A DNA stretch of 16,322 nt from JBCCBI01 sp039034155 (lineage in GTDB: Bacteria; Deinococcota; Deinococci; Deinococcales; Trueperaceae), in NCBI GenBank assembly GCA_039034155.1, contig JBCCBI010000071.1, forward strand, positions 1-16,322, read 5' to 3'. Positions 7,068 through 14,793 of the stretch are shown piece by piece. The translations under genes and the position numbers were made by a program. Below the pieces are notes generated by a model. It was not told the origin of the DNA. It saw only the letters and a program-made list of their open reading frames with translations, and did no database searches. How positions within the stretch are numbered: the first letter of the stretch is position 1; each line of letters opens with the position of its first letter.

Positions 7068-8642
7068 ACCCACAGGTCCAAAAATCGTCCCCCGCATTTC
7101 CATAGGTTGAGCAAGTAGCACAAGGCCGATGGCTGTAAACACCAATACGTAAATAAGCATGGGCCACATGGCGATGACACCGCGCTCGAGCCCGTAGTCT
7201 CGCAGACTAATCTTCACCGTGACCCACATGGCAAGTAACCCATACACCCCGGTGATGCTTGCTGTGATGGGGAATAGCCATGCATTCGGCACCATTCGCG
7301 CTAAGCGCCAATTTGGGTCGAGGTTGGCACCTCTGTACCAAAAAAAGTGCTCAAACACAGGGATAATGCTCAGTGCGCCTGTTAAAAAGTGAAATAAATA
7401 GTGCGCTGTCCAAAAGCCAAAGCCAAGCGCCACGACAACATAACCCCAGCGCAAGACGGCCTCAGCTAGACTAACTTGCTCTTGAGGTTGCTCTCCTTTG
7501 CCCAATACATCGGCAAAGTGTGCTGTTGTAAAGGTGACAGCCAAACCAACAACGGTGACAAGGGTAAAAAGTAAACCCAGCAGAAGTGCTTCGTTGTAAG
7601 TGTTTAATGTCTCAGCGAGCCATTCTGCAAAGGCAAAAAACGGTGTAATCATTGCAAGGGCATTAAGCAGTCCCCACGAGGTTAAGCAGATAGCCATGAC
7701 CATCAAGGCAAATTTGCCGCGCTGTTGCCAAGGGGAATGTGTCCACTCCCATAGAGGACTCCGCACAGTGAGCGCGACATTGTCATAGGGACAGGCTCGT
7801 AAGCAGTTAAAACACATCGTACAGTCCATGTTGGACTGCATGGTGGGTACAAACAGATTGGTTTCACAGCCAGGAAAGTTGCCGTTACCATTGGGGTTAA
7901 CAACCTCAGCTAAAGGGATAAAGGCAGATTGAGATACGTTCTCTGCCTCTTGCTCAGATGTGCCTGTGTGACGCCCGTGCAAACAGGGTTTCTCTGTACA
8001 CGTTCTGCAGACATCGTGATTAACAGCCGTGATTTGGGTAGGTGAGGCGCTGGCAAACATAAAGTTAAACTGACCTAATGGACATAGGTATTTGCAGAAC
8101 GTGCCCTTAGGAAAGAGGGTATCAACGAGCAGAGCAGCGCCAAAATAGCCTACAACGAGCCACGCGGTAAGCCAAGGACTCGCCCACAGGTCAAAGTATT
8201 CATACGAAAAGAAAAAAAACAGCAAGATAATGGCAGCAAGGTATTTATTTTTGAGGAACTTGGGGTAGCGCAGTTTGAAGGGGAGGAGGCGCTCGAGCCG
8301 CATCGACACATGGCGCGTGAGCATCAGCGGGCAAGCGGCGCAAAACGCATTCCCAAAGACAGCCAATGCGATGACCACTAAGCCCCGGTAATGGAGCCAC
8401 ACACTGACCGTCGCCATGTTGCGCGGTGCTAGTTGTCGACCCGTGAAGCCATCAACTACAGCTATAAGCGAAAGTACCAGCAAAGGAATTTGAAAGACAA
8501 GGCGGCTGTACTTCCAGCGCACAAAACGGTGGATGCCTAAACGGCGTAGTAAGTCTGGCCCTTTGGGTTGCGCAACGATGGGCGTGTAGCTTGGCTGATA
8601 CGTAGGTAAACCCGTACGCGTGGGTTTGCTGCTGTGAATCAA
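7062..8642 (-). CDS. Membrane polyferredoxin, NosR/NapH/CcoG-like 4Fe-4S protein
   Basis: This is a 526-residue integral membrane protein. It begins with TTG, chosen because AGGAG lies 8 bases upstream and no ATG fits. Hydrophobic segments occur at about 49-65, 82-100, 134-150, 157-176, 308-330, 350-372, 398-420, 455-476 and 490-511. CAACP (101-105) and FCKYLCPLG (182-190) are the paired CxxxCP-type motifs of the NosR/NapH/CcoG membrane family. The soluble part holds two ferredoxin-like Cys sets. One is canonical, C274-x2-C277-x2-C280-x3-C284-P. The other is stretched, C212-x2-C215-x4-C220 with a possible fourth ligand at C259. Family members pass electrons between quinol or ferredoxin and a periplasmic or membrane acceptor; the acceptor here is not in view. 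It is transcribed away from the PLP-enzyme gene. NosR proper would need an N-terminal FMN-binding domain, which is absent. Confidence 0.85.
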   Translation of the reverse strand: MIHSSKPTRTGLPTYQPSYTPIVAQPKGPDLLRRLGIHRFVRWKYSRLVFQIPLLVLSLIAVVDGFTGRQLAPRNMATVSVWLHYRGLVVIALAVFGNAFCAACPLMLTRHVSMRLERLLPFKLRYPKFLKNKYLAAIILLFFFFSYEYFDLWASPWLTAWLVVGYFGAALLVDTLFPKGTFCKYLCPLGQFNFMFASASPTQITAVNHDVCRTCTEKPCLHGRHTGTSEQEAENVSQSAFIPLAEVVNPNGNGNFPGCETNLFVPTMQSNMDCTMCFNCLRACPYDNVALTVRSPLWEWTHSPWQQRGKFALMVMAICLTSWGLLNALAMITPFFAFAEWLAETLNTYNEALLLGLLFTLVTVVGLAVTFTTAHFADVLGKGEQPQEQVSLAEAVLRWGYVVVALGFGFWTAHYLFHFLTGALSIIPVFEHFFWYRGANLDPNWRLARMVPNAWLFPITASITGVYGLLAMWVTVKISLRDYGLERGVIAMWPMLIYVLVFTAIGLVLLAQPMEMRGTIFGPVGG

Positions 8643-8973
8643 GGGTAAATCTCCTTGCCTCGGGAAAAAAGTCGTTTGCTGAAGGGTATATCAGTAACGA
8701 ATAGTGTAGTTGATGGCATCTTGGTTACTAGATACTGAATTAGCTTATGAACCACCGAAAAATCATCCTGAATTAAATACATTTTTAGATTGAGGTTGCT
8801 TGGGCATCAAGTACCGTCTGTCACGACAAATTACTGTTCTAAGGTTGTCGGGTTTTTATATCTGTACTGTGGGTTAATATCTTCAATTTAGGGTAGCCTA
8901 CTTACATGAATGCTGCCAAGGGAAGTTTGTCGCTGCCTATAATGCTTTTAACTGTAATCAACGAGGTTTGTTG
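8643..8973. other. 331-base divergent intergenic region
   Basis: This spacer must hold promoters for the minus-strand polyferredoxin gene and the plus-strand PLP-enzyme gene. It is AT-rich and carries no CTCGAG site and no open frame that looks coding. On the minus strand a strong Shine-Dalgarno (complement of CTCC at 8652-8655) serves the TTG start. On the plus strand there is a perfect TATAAT and a GAGG box before ATG 8974. I see no riboswitch-like or tRNA-like structure. Confidence 0.6.
8938..8943 (+). promoter_or_regulatory. Perfect -10 hexamer before the PLP-enzyme gene
   Basis: TATAAT lies 30 bases before ATG 8974, a sensible distance for a short leader carrying the GAGG box at 8963-8966. 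I find no good -35 hexamer at 16-18 bases upstream. A TG lies one base too far upstream to be a standard extended -10. Confidence 0.45.
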
Positions 8974-10167
8974 ATGGCACAAGACTTGTACAAATGTGCT
9001 AAGTGTGGGCGAACCTATCCAGCAGACGCGCGCGTGTGGGCTTGCAAATGTGGGCATTATTTGGACGTGCAACAACATGATCCTTTTGATAAAGATGATG
9101 TTGATAGCCTCGAGCCCTCCCTATGGCGTTACCGTAAAGCTTTGCATCTAGATGGCTCACCAAGTATTTACTTTCGGGAAGGTAGAACGCCACTGCTCGA
9201 GCGAACTTGGGACGGCCTCGACCTTCACTTTAAAGTAGATTTTTTGATGCCCTCAGGTTCGTTCAAAGATCGTGGTAGCGCGCTCATGATGAATCGTTTG
9301 GCTGAACTTGGTGTGGATGACGTGGTAGAAGATTCTTCGGGGAATGGTGGCGCGTCCATTGCGGCGTATGCTGCCGCTGCCGGAATGCGCTGCCGCATTT
9401 TTGTGCCGGCTACCACCAGCGAAGGCAAACGCGCCCAAGTTCGCGCTTATGGGGGCACCATCGTGGCGGTTCCGGGTAGCCGTGACGACACGGCGCAGGC
9501 CGCTCAAGATGCTGCTCGAGATACAACACGGGCTTCTTTCTATGCAAGTCACAATTGGTATCCTCTCTTTCCTGAAGGTGTTAAAACAGTTGCCTTTGAA
9601 CTGTGGGAAGACTTTGACTACCACGCGCCTGCTGCCGTGCTAGTGCCAACCTCGTACGGGAGTAATTTGCTGGGCTTGTACCGAGGATTTTCGCAGCTTT
9701 TGGCGGCGGGTGCTATTGATAAGATGCCCCAACTGTTTGCCTGCCAAGCTGCTAATTGTGCGCCCTTACACGCGCTACACACAACAGGCTCTGCAGATAT
9801 AACACCCCAACCCACCATCGCTGAAGGCATCGCCGGACGTAATCCTCTGCGCAAATCTGAGATGCTAGCGGCCCTAACCAACTCTGCTGGCGGAACGGTT
9901 GCTGTACCTGAAGACGACATTGCTGAGGCTGTCATGAGCTTTGCGTGCTCGAGCGGCCTATTTATTGAACCCACCTGCGCGGTTGCTCTTGTGGCGGCTA
10001 AACAACTTGCGGCTGCTGGACGCTTGCCGGATGGGCCCATCGCTGTCATCTTGACAGGGAATGGACTTAAAACGGTATCAACCATGATGCCTTTCTTGAT
10101 GTCAGATGATGCAACGTCTGCACAAGTATCAATTGCACAAGCGTCAAACGAGATTGCAGATGCCTAG
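8974..10167 (+). CDS. Threonine synthase-like PLP-dependent enzyme
   Basis: This is a fold-type II PLP enzyme of 397 residues. I start it at ATG 8974, 7 bases after GAGG (8963-8966); TTG codons at 8968 and 8971 are also in frame. An N-terminal zinc ribbon has Cys 8, 11, 24 and 26. SFKDRG supplies the PLP lysine K98, SSGNGGAS (121-128) is the substrate-side Gly/Asn loop, and TGNGLK (361-366) lies near the PLP ring. Threonine synthase turns O-phosphohomoserine into threonine. The phosphate-cradling loop, usually Gly-rich after a VPxG motif, reads VPTSYGSN (224-231) here, which is unusual, so a related reaction (cysteate synthase-like or a dehydratase) is possible. The 3' end overlaps the M20 gene by 8 bases, so translational coupling is likely. 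No homoserine kinase or dehydrogenase gene lies nearby. Confidence 0.82.
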   Translation: MAQDLYKCAKCGRTYPADARVWACKCGHYLDVQQHDPFDKDDVDSLEPSLWRYRKALHLDGSPSIYFREGRTPLLERTWDGLDLHFKVDFLMPSGSFKDRGSALMMNRLAELGVDDVVEDSSGNGGASIAAYAAAAGMRCRIFVPATTSEGKRAQVRAYGGTIVAVPGSRDDTAQAAQDAARDTTRASFYASHNWYPLFPEGVKTVAFELWEDFDYHAPAAVLVPTSYGSNLLGLYRGFSQLLAAGAIDKMPQLFACQAANCAPLHALHTTGSADITPQPTIAEGIAGRNPLRKSEMLAALTNSAGGTVAVPEDDIAEAVMSFACSSGLFIEPTCAVALVAAKQLAAAGRLPDGPIAVILTGNGLKTVSTMMPFLMSDDATSAQVSIAQASNEIADA

Positions 10168-11338
10168 GCTCGAGGATGTCGTGAGTGACGCATTGGGGTG
10201 GCTCGAGCACACTATCAGCCTAGATTCTCAAAACCCACCAGGCAATGAGCAAGCTATGGCAACCTACATCGCTGACAAGCTTCAGACGATGGACGCTGAG
10301 GTTGACATGCAGATGGTGTATCCCCAGCGCCCTAACGTCTTGGGACGGTTTCACTTTGGTGACGGACACGTCCCAAATAGTCCAACACTTATGCTGCACG
10401 CTCATACCGATACAGTTCCTGTAGCTGTAGGCGGCCCGCGTGATTTGCTAACGCCTAAGCACGAGGCTGGCAAGCTTTACGGGCGCGGTGCCTGTGATGA
10501 CAAAGGACCGCTCATCGCCATGCTCGCTGCCTGCTATATTGCCCAGCAAAACTATGCGGATATGCTGGCAGGGACGCTTGTACTAGCTGCGGTGATGGGC
10601 GAAGAATCGGGTGGTCATGGCTCTGTGTATTTGGTTGAAAATAGCCCCCTTCCAAATTACGTGATTGTGGGTGAACCGACGCAGCTCACACCTGTTCTGG
10701 GTCACAAAGGCTCGTATCGTAAGCGATTTAGGTTTCGGGGGCGGGCAGCGCACTCGAGCAACCCTCAGAAAGGTGTGAACGCGATTACCCATGCAGCCGC
10801 GTTTGTGCTCGAGGTAGAGGCTTGGAACAAACGTTTACAACATCACCACAATCCGCTGTTTGGTGCTCCGGTTGTCAGTGCTAATGTTATCGCGGGTGGC
10901 AACAAACTCATCACCATTGCAGATGCCTGCTATGTAGATGTTGATCGCAGGCTTGTACCAGGTGAAACTGAGGCTAGTGTGGGGCGAGAGGTTGAGGAAA
11001 TAGTCACGAACTTGCGTGCCCGTTTTTCCGAGCTAGATGTGAAAATCAGCGACTTAAACATGGGCAAAGCGCCTGCCCAATTACCCGCTGACCATGTGCT
11101 AGCTCAAACCTTAAAAACCTCTATCGAGACAGTTAGCCAGAAGCCCACAGACTTTGCGGGCTATCCTGCTGGTACCGACATGACATTTTTTTCAGCAGCA
11201 GGCGTGCCGGCTATTATCTTTGGCCCTGGTAGCCTCGAGCACGCCCACACTGCTTACGAACACATCGACATTCATGAATTTCAAACGTCAATTGAGATTT
11301 ACCTCAAGGTCATTTGCAACCTGCTTGCCAAATACTGA
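10160..11338 (+). CDS. M20-family metallopeptidase / deacylase (ArgE/DapE-like)
   Basis: This is a 392-residue cytoplasmic zinc hydrolase. I start it at ATG 10160, inside the end of the preceding gene; the frame runs back to 10106, but that would mean a 62-base overlap. The M20 signature is complete: HAHTD (80-84, ligand H82, D84), YGRGACDDKG (metal-bridging D113 or D114), GEESGG (catalytic E148 and ligand E149), GEPT (E172) and GPGSLEHAHTAYE (ligand H363 within 356-367). AHSSNP at 197-202 marks the dimerisation-domain boundary. The family removes acyl groups from amino acids (acetylornithine, succinyl-diaminopimelate) or splits dipeptides; sequence alone does not choose. Coupling to a threonine synthase-like gene suggests that the hydrolase supplies or modifies an amino-acid substrate of that enzyme, or the reverse. 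Convergent with mbnH, 33 bases apart. Confidence 0.87.
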   Translation: MPRLEDVVSDALGWLEHTISLDSQNPPGNEQAMATYIADKLQTMDAEVDMQMVYPQRPNVLGRFHFGDGHVPNSPTLMLHAHTDTVPVAVGGPRDLLTPKHEAGKLYGRGACDDKGPLIAMLAACYIAQQNYADMLAGTLVLAAVMGEESGGHGSVYLVENSPLPNYVIVGEPTQLTPVLGHKGSYRKRFRFRGRAAHSSNPQKGVNAITHAAAFVLEVEAWNKRLQHHHNPLFGAPVVSANVIAGGNKLITIADACYVDVDRRLVPGETEASVGREVEEIVTNLRARFSELDVKISDLNMGKAPAQLPADHVLAQTLKTSIETVSQKPTDFAGYPAGTDMTFFSAAGVPAIIFGPGSLEHAHTAYEHIDIHEFQTSIEIYLKVICNLLAKY

Positions 11339-11371
11339 GTGCCTCTCAACTGATGTCAAAACTTATAGAAG

Positions 11372-12649
11372 CTAGTCCTGTGGTGCAAACGGATTGCTGT
11401 AGCGTTCGTCGGTCACAAACGACTCATCGGTCAGAGCATGTAAAAAGTCTAGCAGGCCTTGGCGTTCTTCGTCATTGAGGCTAAAACCTTGCACAAAGCC
11501 GTCTTTGTGTCGGTTGAGGCTGCCGTCGCCAGCGTGCTCACCATCTTCAATGACACGCCCAGCGTTTTCGTAAAAACTGATGACCTCTTCTAAGGTTCGT
11601 GCGCTGCCATCGTGCAAATACGGCGCGGTTAACGCGACGTTCCGCAACGAGGGCGCACGGAATTTGCCCATGTCGCTAGGCTCGCCGGTGTGCTCAAAAA
11701 GGCCAGTATTAGGGTGCGGATAGCCACCTTCGCCGTCGATGTTGTAGAGCCCGGTGTTGTGAAACGGGCGCTCTGCAAAGGCAAGGTTGGCATGGTTAAG
11801 CGACTGCGTAAAATTAAAACTGCCGTGGCAGTGGTGGCACTCGAGCCGCTCCGACAAAAACAAGTTCATACCCAAACGAGCTGAGGCGCTCATTGCTTCG
11901 CGGTCGCCGCCGTAGACAAATTGGTCGTAAGTGCTATTACCTGAAATCATGCTGCGCACAAATGACGCTAGTGAATTAACGATGTTGTCAATACCGACCG
12001 GAGTTTCATCATCTGGATAAGCATGAGCAAAAAAGTCAGCATAAAACGGGTCGCTAGCAAAGCGGTCTAAAATGTCGTCTTCCAAACCAGCCATACCAAG
12101 TTCAACTGGGAATTCGCCAAACATAGGGACCAAAATTTGTTTCTCGAGCGTCACCAATGTCGGGTTTGACCAGGTTTGTGTACCGTTGTAGACGGCATTG
12201 GCTAAATGCATAGAATTGCGTGAGTGAATCTCGCCAGTTGAGCCTACCGGGACGCTGCGCCCATCTGCAAAGGCAAACGCTTGAATATGACAGCCTGAAC
12301 ACGACATGGTGCCATTACCAGAAAGGCGCGTGTCGTAAAACAAATAGCGCCCTAACTCAACTTTGGCTTCGGTCATGGGGTTGTAGTCAAAGACTTTGGG
12401 TGGCGGAAAGCCAGCGGGCAAGTCCCATATGTAATCTTGATTATTTAGCTCAAAAATGCCGAGTGCGTCTGCGTCAAGGTTGGTGGTCGCAACAAAATTG
12501 AGGTTGGTTTCCTCGGTTACTACGTTGCTATCAGTTAAGGCATCATCTTGTGTTGCCGACACCAGTTGACTACCAAAGGCGGTCAACAATATCAACATCA
12601 CAGCGCTTATAAAAAGCCAACTTATGTGTTTGAGAACAGGGTACTGCAT
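11372..12649 (-). CDS. mbnH: MbnH-like di-haem cytochrome c peroxidase/MauG-family enzyme
   Basis: This 425-residue exported protein has an ATG start with AAAGGA about 7 bases upstream. Residues 10-30 are hydrophobic and act as a signal peptide or anchor (possible cleavage near VSA|T, 30-32). There are two c-type haem sites, CSGCH at 117-121 and CHHCH at 271-275, and conserved FHNTGLYN (296-303), FRAPSLRNVALTAPYLHDGS (330-349) and a following EEVISFY. These are typical of the MbnH branch of di-haem peroxidases. In characterised pairs MbnH uses a bis-Fe(IV) state to convert a tryptophan of its partner MbnP to kynurenine. A gene for an MbnP-like protein lies immediately upstream on the same strand, which supports this over an ordinary cytochrome c peroxidase. 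It is separated from mbnP by 264 bases and appears to have its own promoter. Confidence 0.87.
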   Translation of the reverse strand: MQYPVLKHISWLFISAVMLILLTAFGSQLVSATQDDALTDSNVVTEETNLNFVATTNLDADALGIFELNNQDYIWDLPAGFPPPKVFDYNPMTEAKVELGRYLFYDTRLSGNGTMSCSGCHIQAFAFADGRSVPVGSTGEIHSRNSMHLANAVYNGTQTWSNPTLVTLEKQILVPMFGEFPVELGMAGLEDDILDRFASDPFYADFFAHAYPDDETPVGIDNIVNSLASFVRSMISGNSTYDQFVYGGDREAMSASARLGMNLFLSERLECHHCHGSFNFTQSLNHANLAFAERPFHNTGLYNIDGEGGYPHPNTGLFEHTGEPSDMGKFRAPSLRNVALTAPYLHDGSARTLEEVISFYENAGRVIEDGEHAGDGSLNRHKDGFVQGFSLNDEERQGLLDFLHALTDESFVTDERYSNPFAPQD

Positions 12650-12677
12650 GTAAGTATCCTTTGTCTAAATTGGTCTA

Positions 12678-12706
12678 AACATATTTAAAGGGTGGTTTAT
12701 CGTCAA
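12678..12706 (-). promoter_or_regulatory. Candidate sigma-70-type promoter for mbnH
   Basis: On the minus strand TTGACG (12706-12701) is followed after 17 bases by TATGTT (12683-12678), about 28 bases before the mbnH ATG. The hexamers match consensus at 5/6 and 4/6 with ideal spacing. A direct repeat GTCTAAA (plus-strand 12663-12669 and 12673-12679) touches the -10 and could be a binding site. The promoter suggests mbnH can be expressed separately from the rest of the copper cluster. Confidence 0.5.
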
Positions 12707-12836
12707 CATGGGGAAGTCAGTAAGTGATGCTTACATCATCAGGCTAGATCGTAGGTCCTAAATGAACCTGACTCTAGTTTAGCGTGACATACATCAACAT
12801 GTCTGTGAGGGCTGTCAGGATGGCTCGAGCAAGCCG

Positions 12837-12871
12837 GTGAGGTAGGCTCGAGAACAATTAACCCACCTCAC
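12837..12871. repeat. Inverted repeat in the mbnP-mbnH spacer
   Basis: GTGAGGTAGG (12837-12846) pairs with CCCACCTCAC (12862-12871) with one mismatch, enclosing a 15-base loop that itself contains a CTCGAG site. It lies about 40 bases beyond the mbnP stop on the minus strand. It could be an attenuating or mRNA-stabilising hairpin; no T-run follows, so a simple intrinsic terminator is doubtful. Confidence 0.4.
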
Positions 12872-12884
12872 GTTCATCAAAAAT

Positions 12885-12929
12885 TACTCAGCCTTAAACT
12901 ACTCAGCCTTAAACTACTCAGCCTTAAAC
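12885..12929 (-). repeat. Triplicated 15-bp unit spanning the mbnP stop codon
   Basis: Three copies of TACTCAGCCTTAAAC (plus strand) lie head to tail at 12885, 12900 and 12915. On the minus strand the first copy read encodes the last residues FKAE and the stop TAG. The next two copies repeat the same codons and stops (TAG, TAA) in the same frame downstream, so the protein end is unchanged. Confidence 0.9.
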
Positions 12930-13774
12930 AAAAGCTGCCCGCTGCACACGCCGTCTTCACAAAGGCCGGTTTCTTGTGACAAATCAAAGCCTTGCAAAAA
13001 GAGTGCTTCGCAGTCAGGGTCAGCCGGGCCGGACATGCACCCGGGAGGGGCAAGCTCTAAGGACTGACCTACGTCAGACGCGCTTAAAAGCGAGCCAATA
13101 TCTGCCACGATGATGTTTTCAGCTGGATCAAAGCCGTCTAGCTGAACGGTCACGCGGTTGGGCCTCATGCAGGCTTCAGCAGGGGGCATCACGGCTTCGT
13201 CGGCCATGCAGCCGGTGCTGCCGAGGTGTAAAAACCACGCGGGAACGTCTTCGCCTGCACCTGCACCCACCATGTCAATGCGCGCAAACTTGTAGCCGCC
13301 ACGCCAGTTCCACCACATGGGCGTTACATTAAGCGGTGAAGGTGCTGTGCCAGCATCAATGTGGTTGAGGTCTTCAGGCACGCCCAGGTCAAATACCAGC
13401 GCAGTGTAGGCAGCCGCAGGAATGCTGCCTGTCACAGTTGCGTTCATAGCGCTGTTGCCGTTACAGAGTCCAGACGCATCCTCAAAGTCCAAAAGAGCTA
13501 CGTTATCAGTTTGCCAGACGCTGTCTTGAGTTAGCTCGAGCATCACCAGCTCGCCACTTTCGGTGAGCATCCCGACATTCGACACATAAAATCGCAAGTC
13601 GGTAAATTCAATGGCAGCGTCCGTTGTGCCAACGCCTTCGTACGTCACGCTGCAAGAGGCAAGTTCGTCGTTTACGCGGGCGTCAAAGGTGAGGGTCACA
13701 TCGTCCATTTGCGCGTGAGCCAAGCTGAGTAGAGCTGTAAGTGTAATAACTGTGATTAAAGACAAGTGGTTCAT
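12914..13774 (-). CDS. mbnP: MbnP-like copper-binding protein (four-Cys motif family)
   Basis: The frame opens at 13828, but I start at ATG 13774 (286 aa). AAAGGT lies just before it and the product begins with a clear signal peptide, MNHLSLITVITLTALLSLAHA|Q. The mature protein matches the MbnP/MXAN_0976-type family: LRFYVSNV (60-67), DLNH (135-138), the Trp-rich MWWNWRGGYKF (153-163) and FLHLGSTGC...AC (Cys189, Cys202). Further Cys at 41, 104, 246, 255, 272 and 277 suggest disulfides in an oxidising compartment. In studied members a Trp is converted by MbnH to kynurenine, which together with nearby residues binds copper; Trp154, 155, 157, 87 and 180 are candidates here. It lies 58 bases after copD and upstream of mbnH, fitting a copper-capture role in the periplasm. 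The exact Trp cannot be named from sequence alone. Confidence 0.86.
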   Translation of the reverse strand: MNHLSLITVITLTALLSLAHAQMDDVTLTFDARVNDELASCSVTYEGVGTTDAAIEFTDLRFYVSNVGMLTESGELVMLELTQDSVWQTDNVALLDFEDASGLCNGNSAMNATVTGSIPAAAYTALVFDLGVPEDLNHIDAGTAPSPLNVTPMWWNWRGGYKFARIDMVGAGAGEDVPAWFLHLGSTGCMADEAVMPPAEACMRPNRVTVQLDGFDPAENIIVADIGSLLSASDVGQSLELAPPGCMSGPADPDCEALFLQGFDLSQETGLCEDGVCSGQLLFKAE

Positions 13775-13832
13775 AAATGTACCTTTCATAATCAAAAACT
13801 GAGATGTGTTTTGCATCAGATAATTCATAAGA

Positions 13833-14768
13833 TTATTCGTGAGGCATGGGCTGGGTTGATAAAACGCCCGTTGCTGCCAGCACCGTGACTAGAAGCACAG
13901 CTTCGTAACGAAGTGTGCGGATGAGTGGATGATGGGTCGGAGATGCTTTGATGTCATCAGAACTCAAAGATTGCTGACGCTGGAACGCCGGCAAAAAAAT
14001 CCAGCGATTAGCCGCCGCGATCATCAGTGTGATGAGCACAAGCCCCACCTTGATAAGCAGCGACCAGCCGTACGAGGTTGTTACCAAGGTGTCAGCGCGG
14101 TTGATGTGCAACCTTGCCGATAAGATACCCGTCAGCATTAAAACTGCAACAGCACCGAGCCCAAGTTGAGATAAGCGGTTTATGCCTGTTAAAACGTGGT
14201 TGTGAGGCGTTGATGTTTTTGAAGTTGAGTCTTTTGAAGTTGCGTCCTTTGAAGTTGAGGGTGTCGACGCTGTGGGCATAACCACAAACATCACCAAACC
14301 GCCTGCCCAACTTGCTGCTGCCACAAAGTGAAGCCAGTCGAGGGCAATTTCAGGTCGGCCGCCCATAGCTGCTGCGTGGCTGATGGCGCTGAAGGTGAGT
14401 AAGAGGAGGCTAGCTGATATTCCCATCACAAGCATGTTGACAGCTCGAGGCAGACGCGTTGACGATAAGCTCACTGCCAATGTAAGTGTCGCCCCCAAAC
14501 GCCACCACAAAGCAAGTCCATGACGGGTGCTTTGCAAGTAGTTCCAAACAAGTTCGGTAGTTGCATACCCCAAAATTGAACTGATGGTGGTCACAACATC
14601 CAACACGCTAGCAGCTAAAAGCATTCCCGCAAACACCCACGTGAGGATGACTTGCGGGCGGCTTACGCGCATGTCAGCGAGCAAATACATACGCACGACA
14701 ACAAGCCCTACAAGGCCAACAGCACTTGTCAGCATGATTGTTTTGAGAGTTGCGTTAAGCCACATCAT
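13833..14768 (-). CDS. copD: CopD-family inner-membrane copper protein
   Basis: This 311-residue multi-spanning membrane protein starts at ATG 14768 (a second ATG follows at once), with GAGG about 9 bases upstream. Hydrophobic segments lie at about 11-30, 40-62, 85-102, 109-129, 143-163, 202-218, 236-253 and 288-303, agreeing with the eight-helix CopD/YcnJ domain. Family hallmarks are SHAAA (H131), DWLHFVAAASWAGGL (144-158, H147), SYGWSLLIKVGLV and a final RYEAVLLVTVLAATGVLSTQPMP. CopD works with periplasmic CopC in copper import or tolerance; copC lies 25 bases upstream. A loop at about 165-190 is a Ser/Thr/Lys-rich low-complexity stretch created by a 15-bp repeat. The direction of copper flow is inferred from the family, not shown here. 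Confidence 0.87.
   Translation of the reverse strand: MMWLNATLKTIMLTSAVGLVGLVVVRMYLLADMRVSRPQVILTWVFAGMLLAASVLDVVTTISSILGYATTELVWNYLQSTRHGLALWWRLGATLTLAVSLSSTRLPRAVNMLVMGISASLLLLTFSAISHAAAMGGRPEIALDWLHFVAAASWAGGLVMFVVMPTASTPSTSKDATSKDSTSKTSTPHNHVLTGINRLSQLGLGAVAVLMLTGILSARLHINRADTLVTTSYGWSLLIKVGLVLITLMIAAANRWIFLPAFQRQQSLSSDDIKASPTHHPLIRTLRYEAVLLVTVLAATGVLSTQPMPHE
14216..14260 (-). repeat. Three 15-bp in-frame repeats in copD
   Basis: Three near-identical 15-bp units sharing the core GAAGTTG (plus strand) lie at 14216-14230, 14231-14245 and 14246-14260. On the coding strand they give the TSK(D/T) repeats of a hydrophilic loop between membrane segments. The frame is kept. Confidence 0.8.
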
Positions 14769-14793
14769 CGAAAAACCTCGTTAGTGTGTAGGT

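Noticed and set aside
3941..8821. A shared 12-mer AGTACCGTCTGT in two intergenic regions (3941-3952 and 8810-8821).
   Set aside because: Several 12-mer matches are expected by chance in 16 kb, and the flanks do not match.
13775..13828. ATG 13828 as the mbnP start, four bases after the end of copD.
   Set aside because: It adds 18 residues before a clear signal peptide, and ATG 13774 has its own AAAGGT box.
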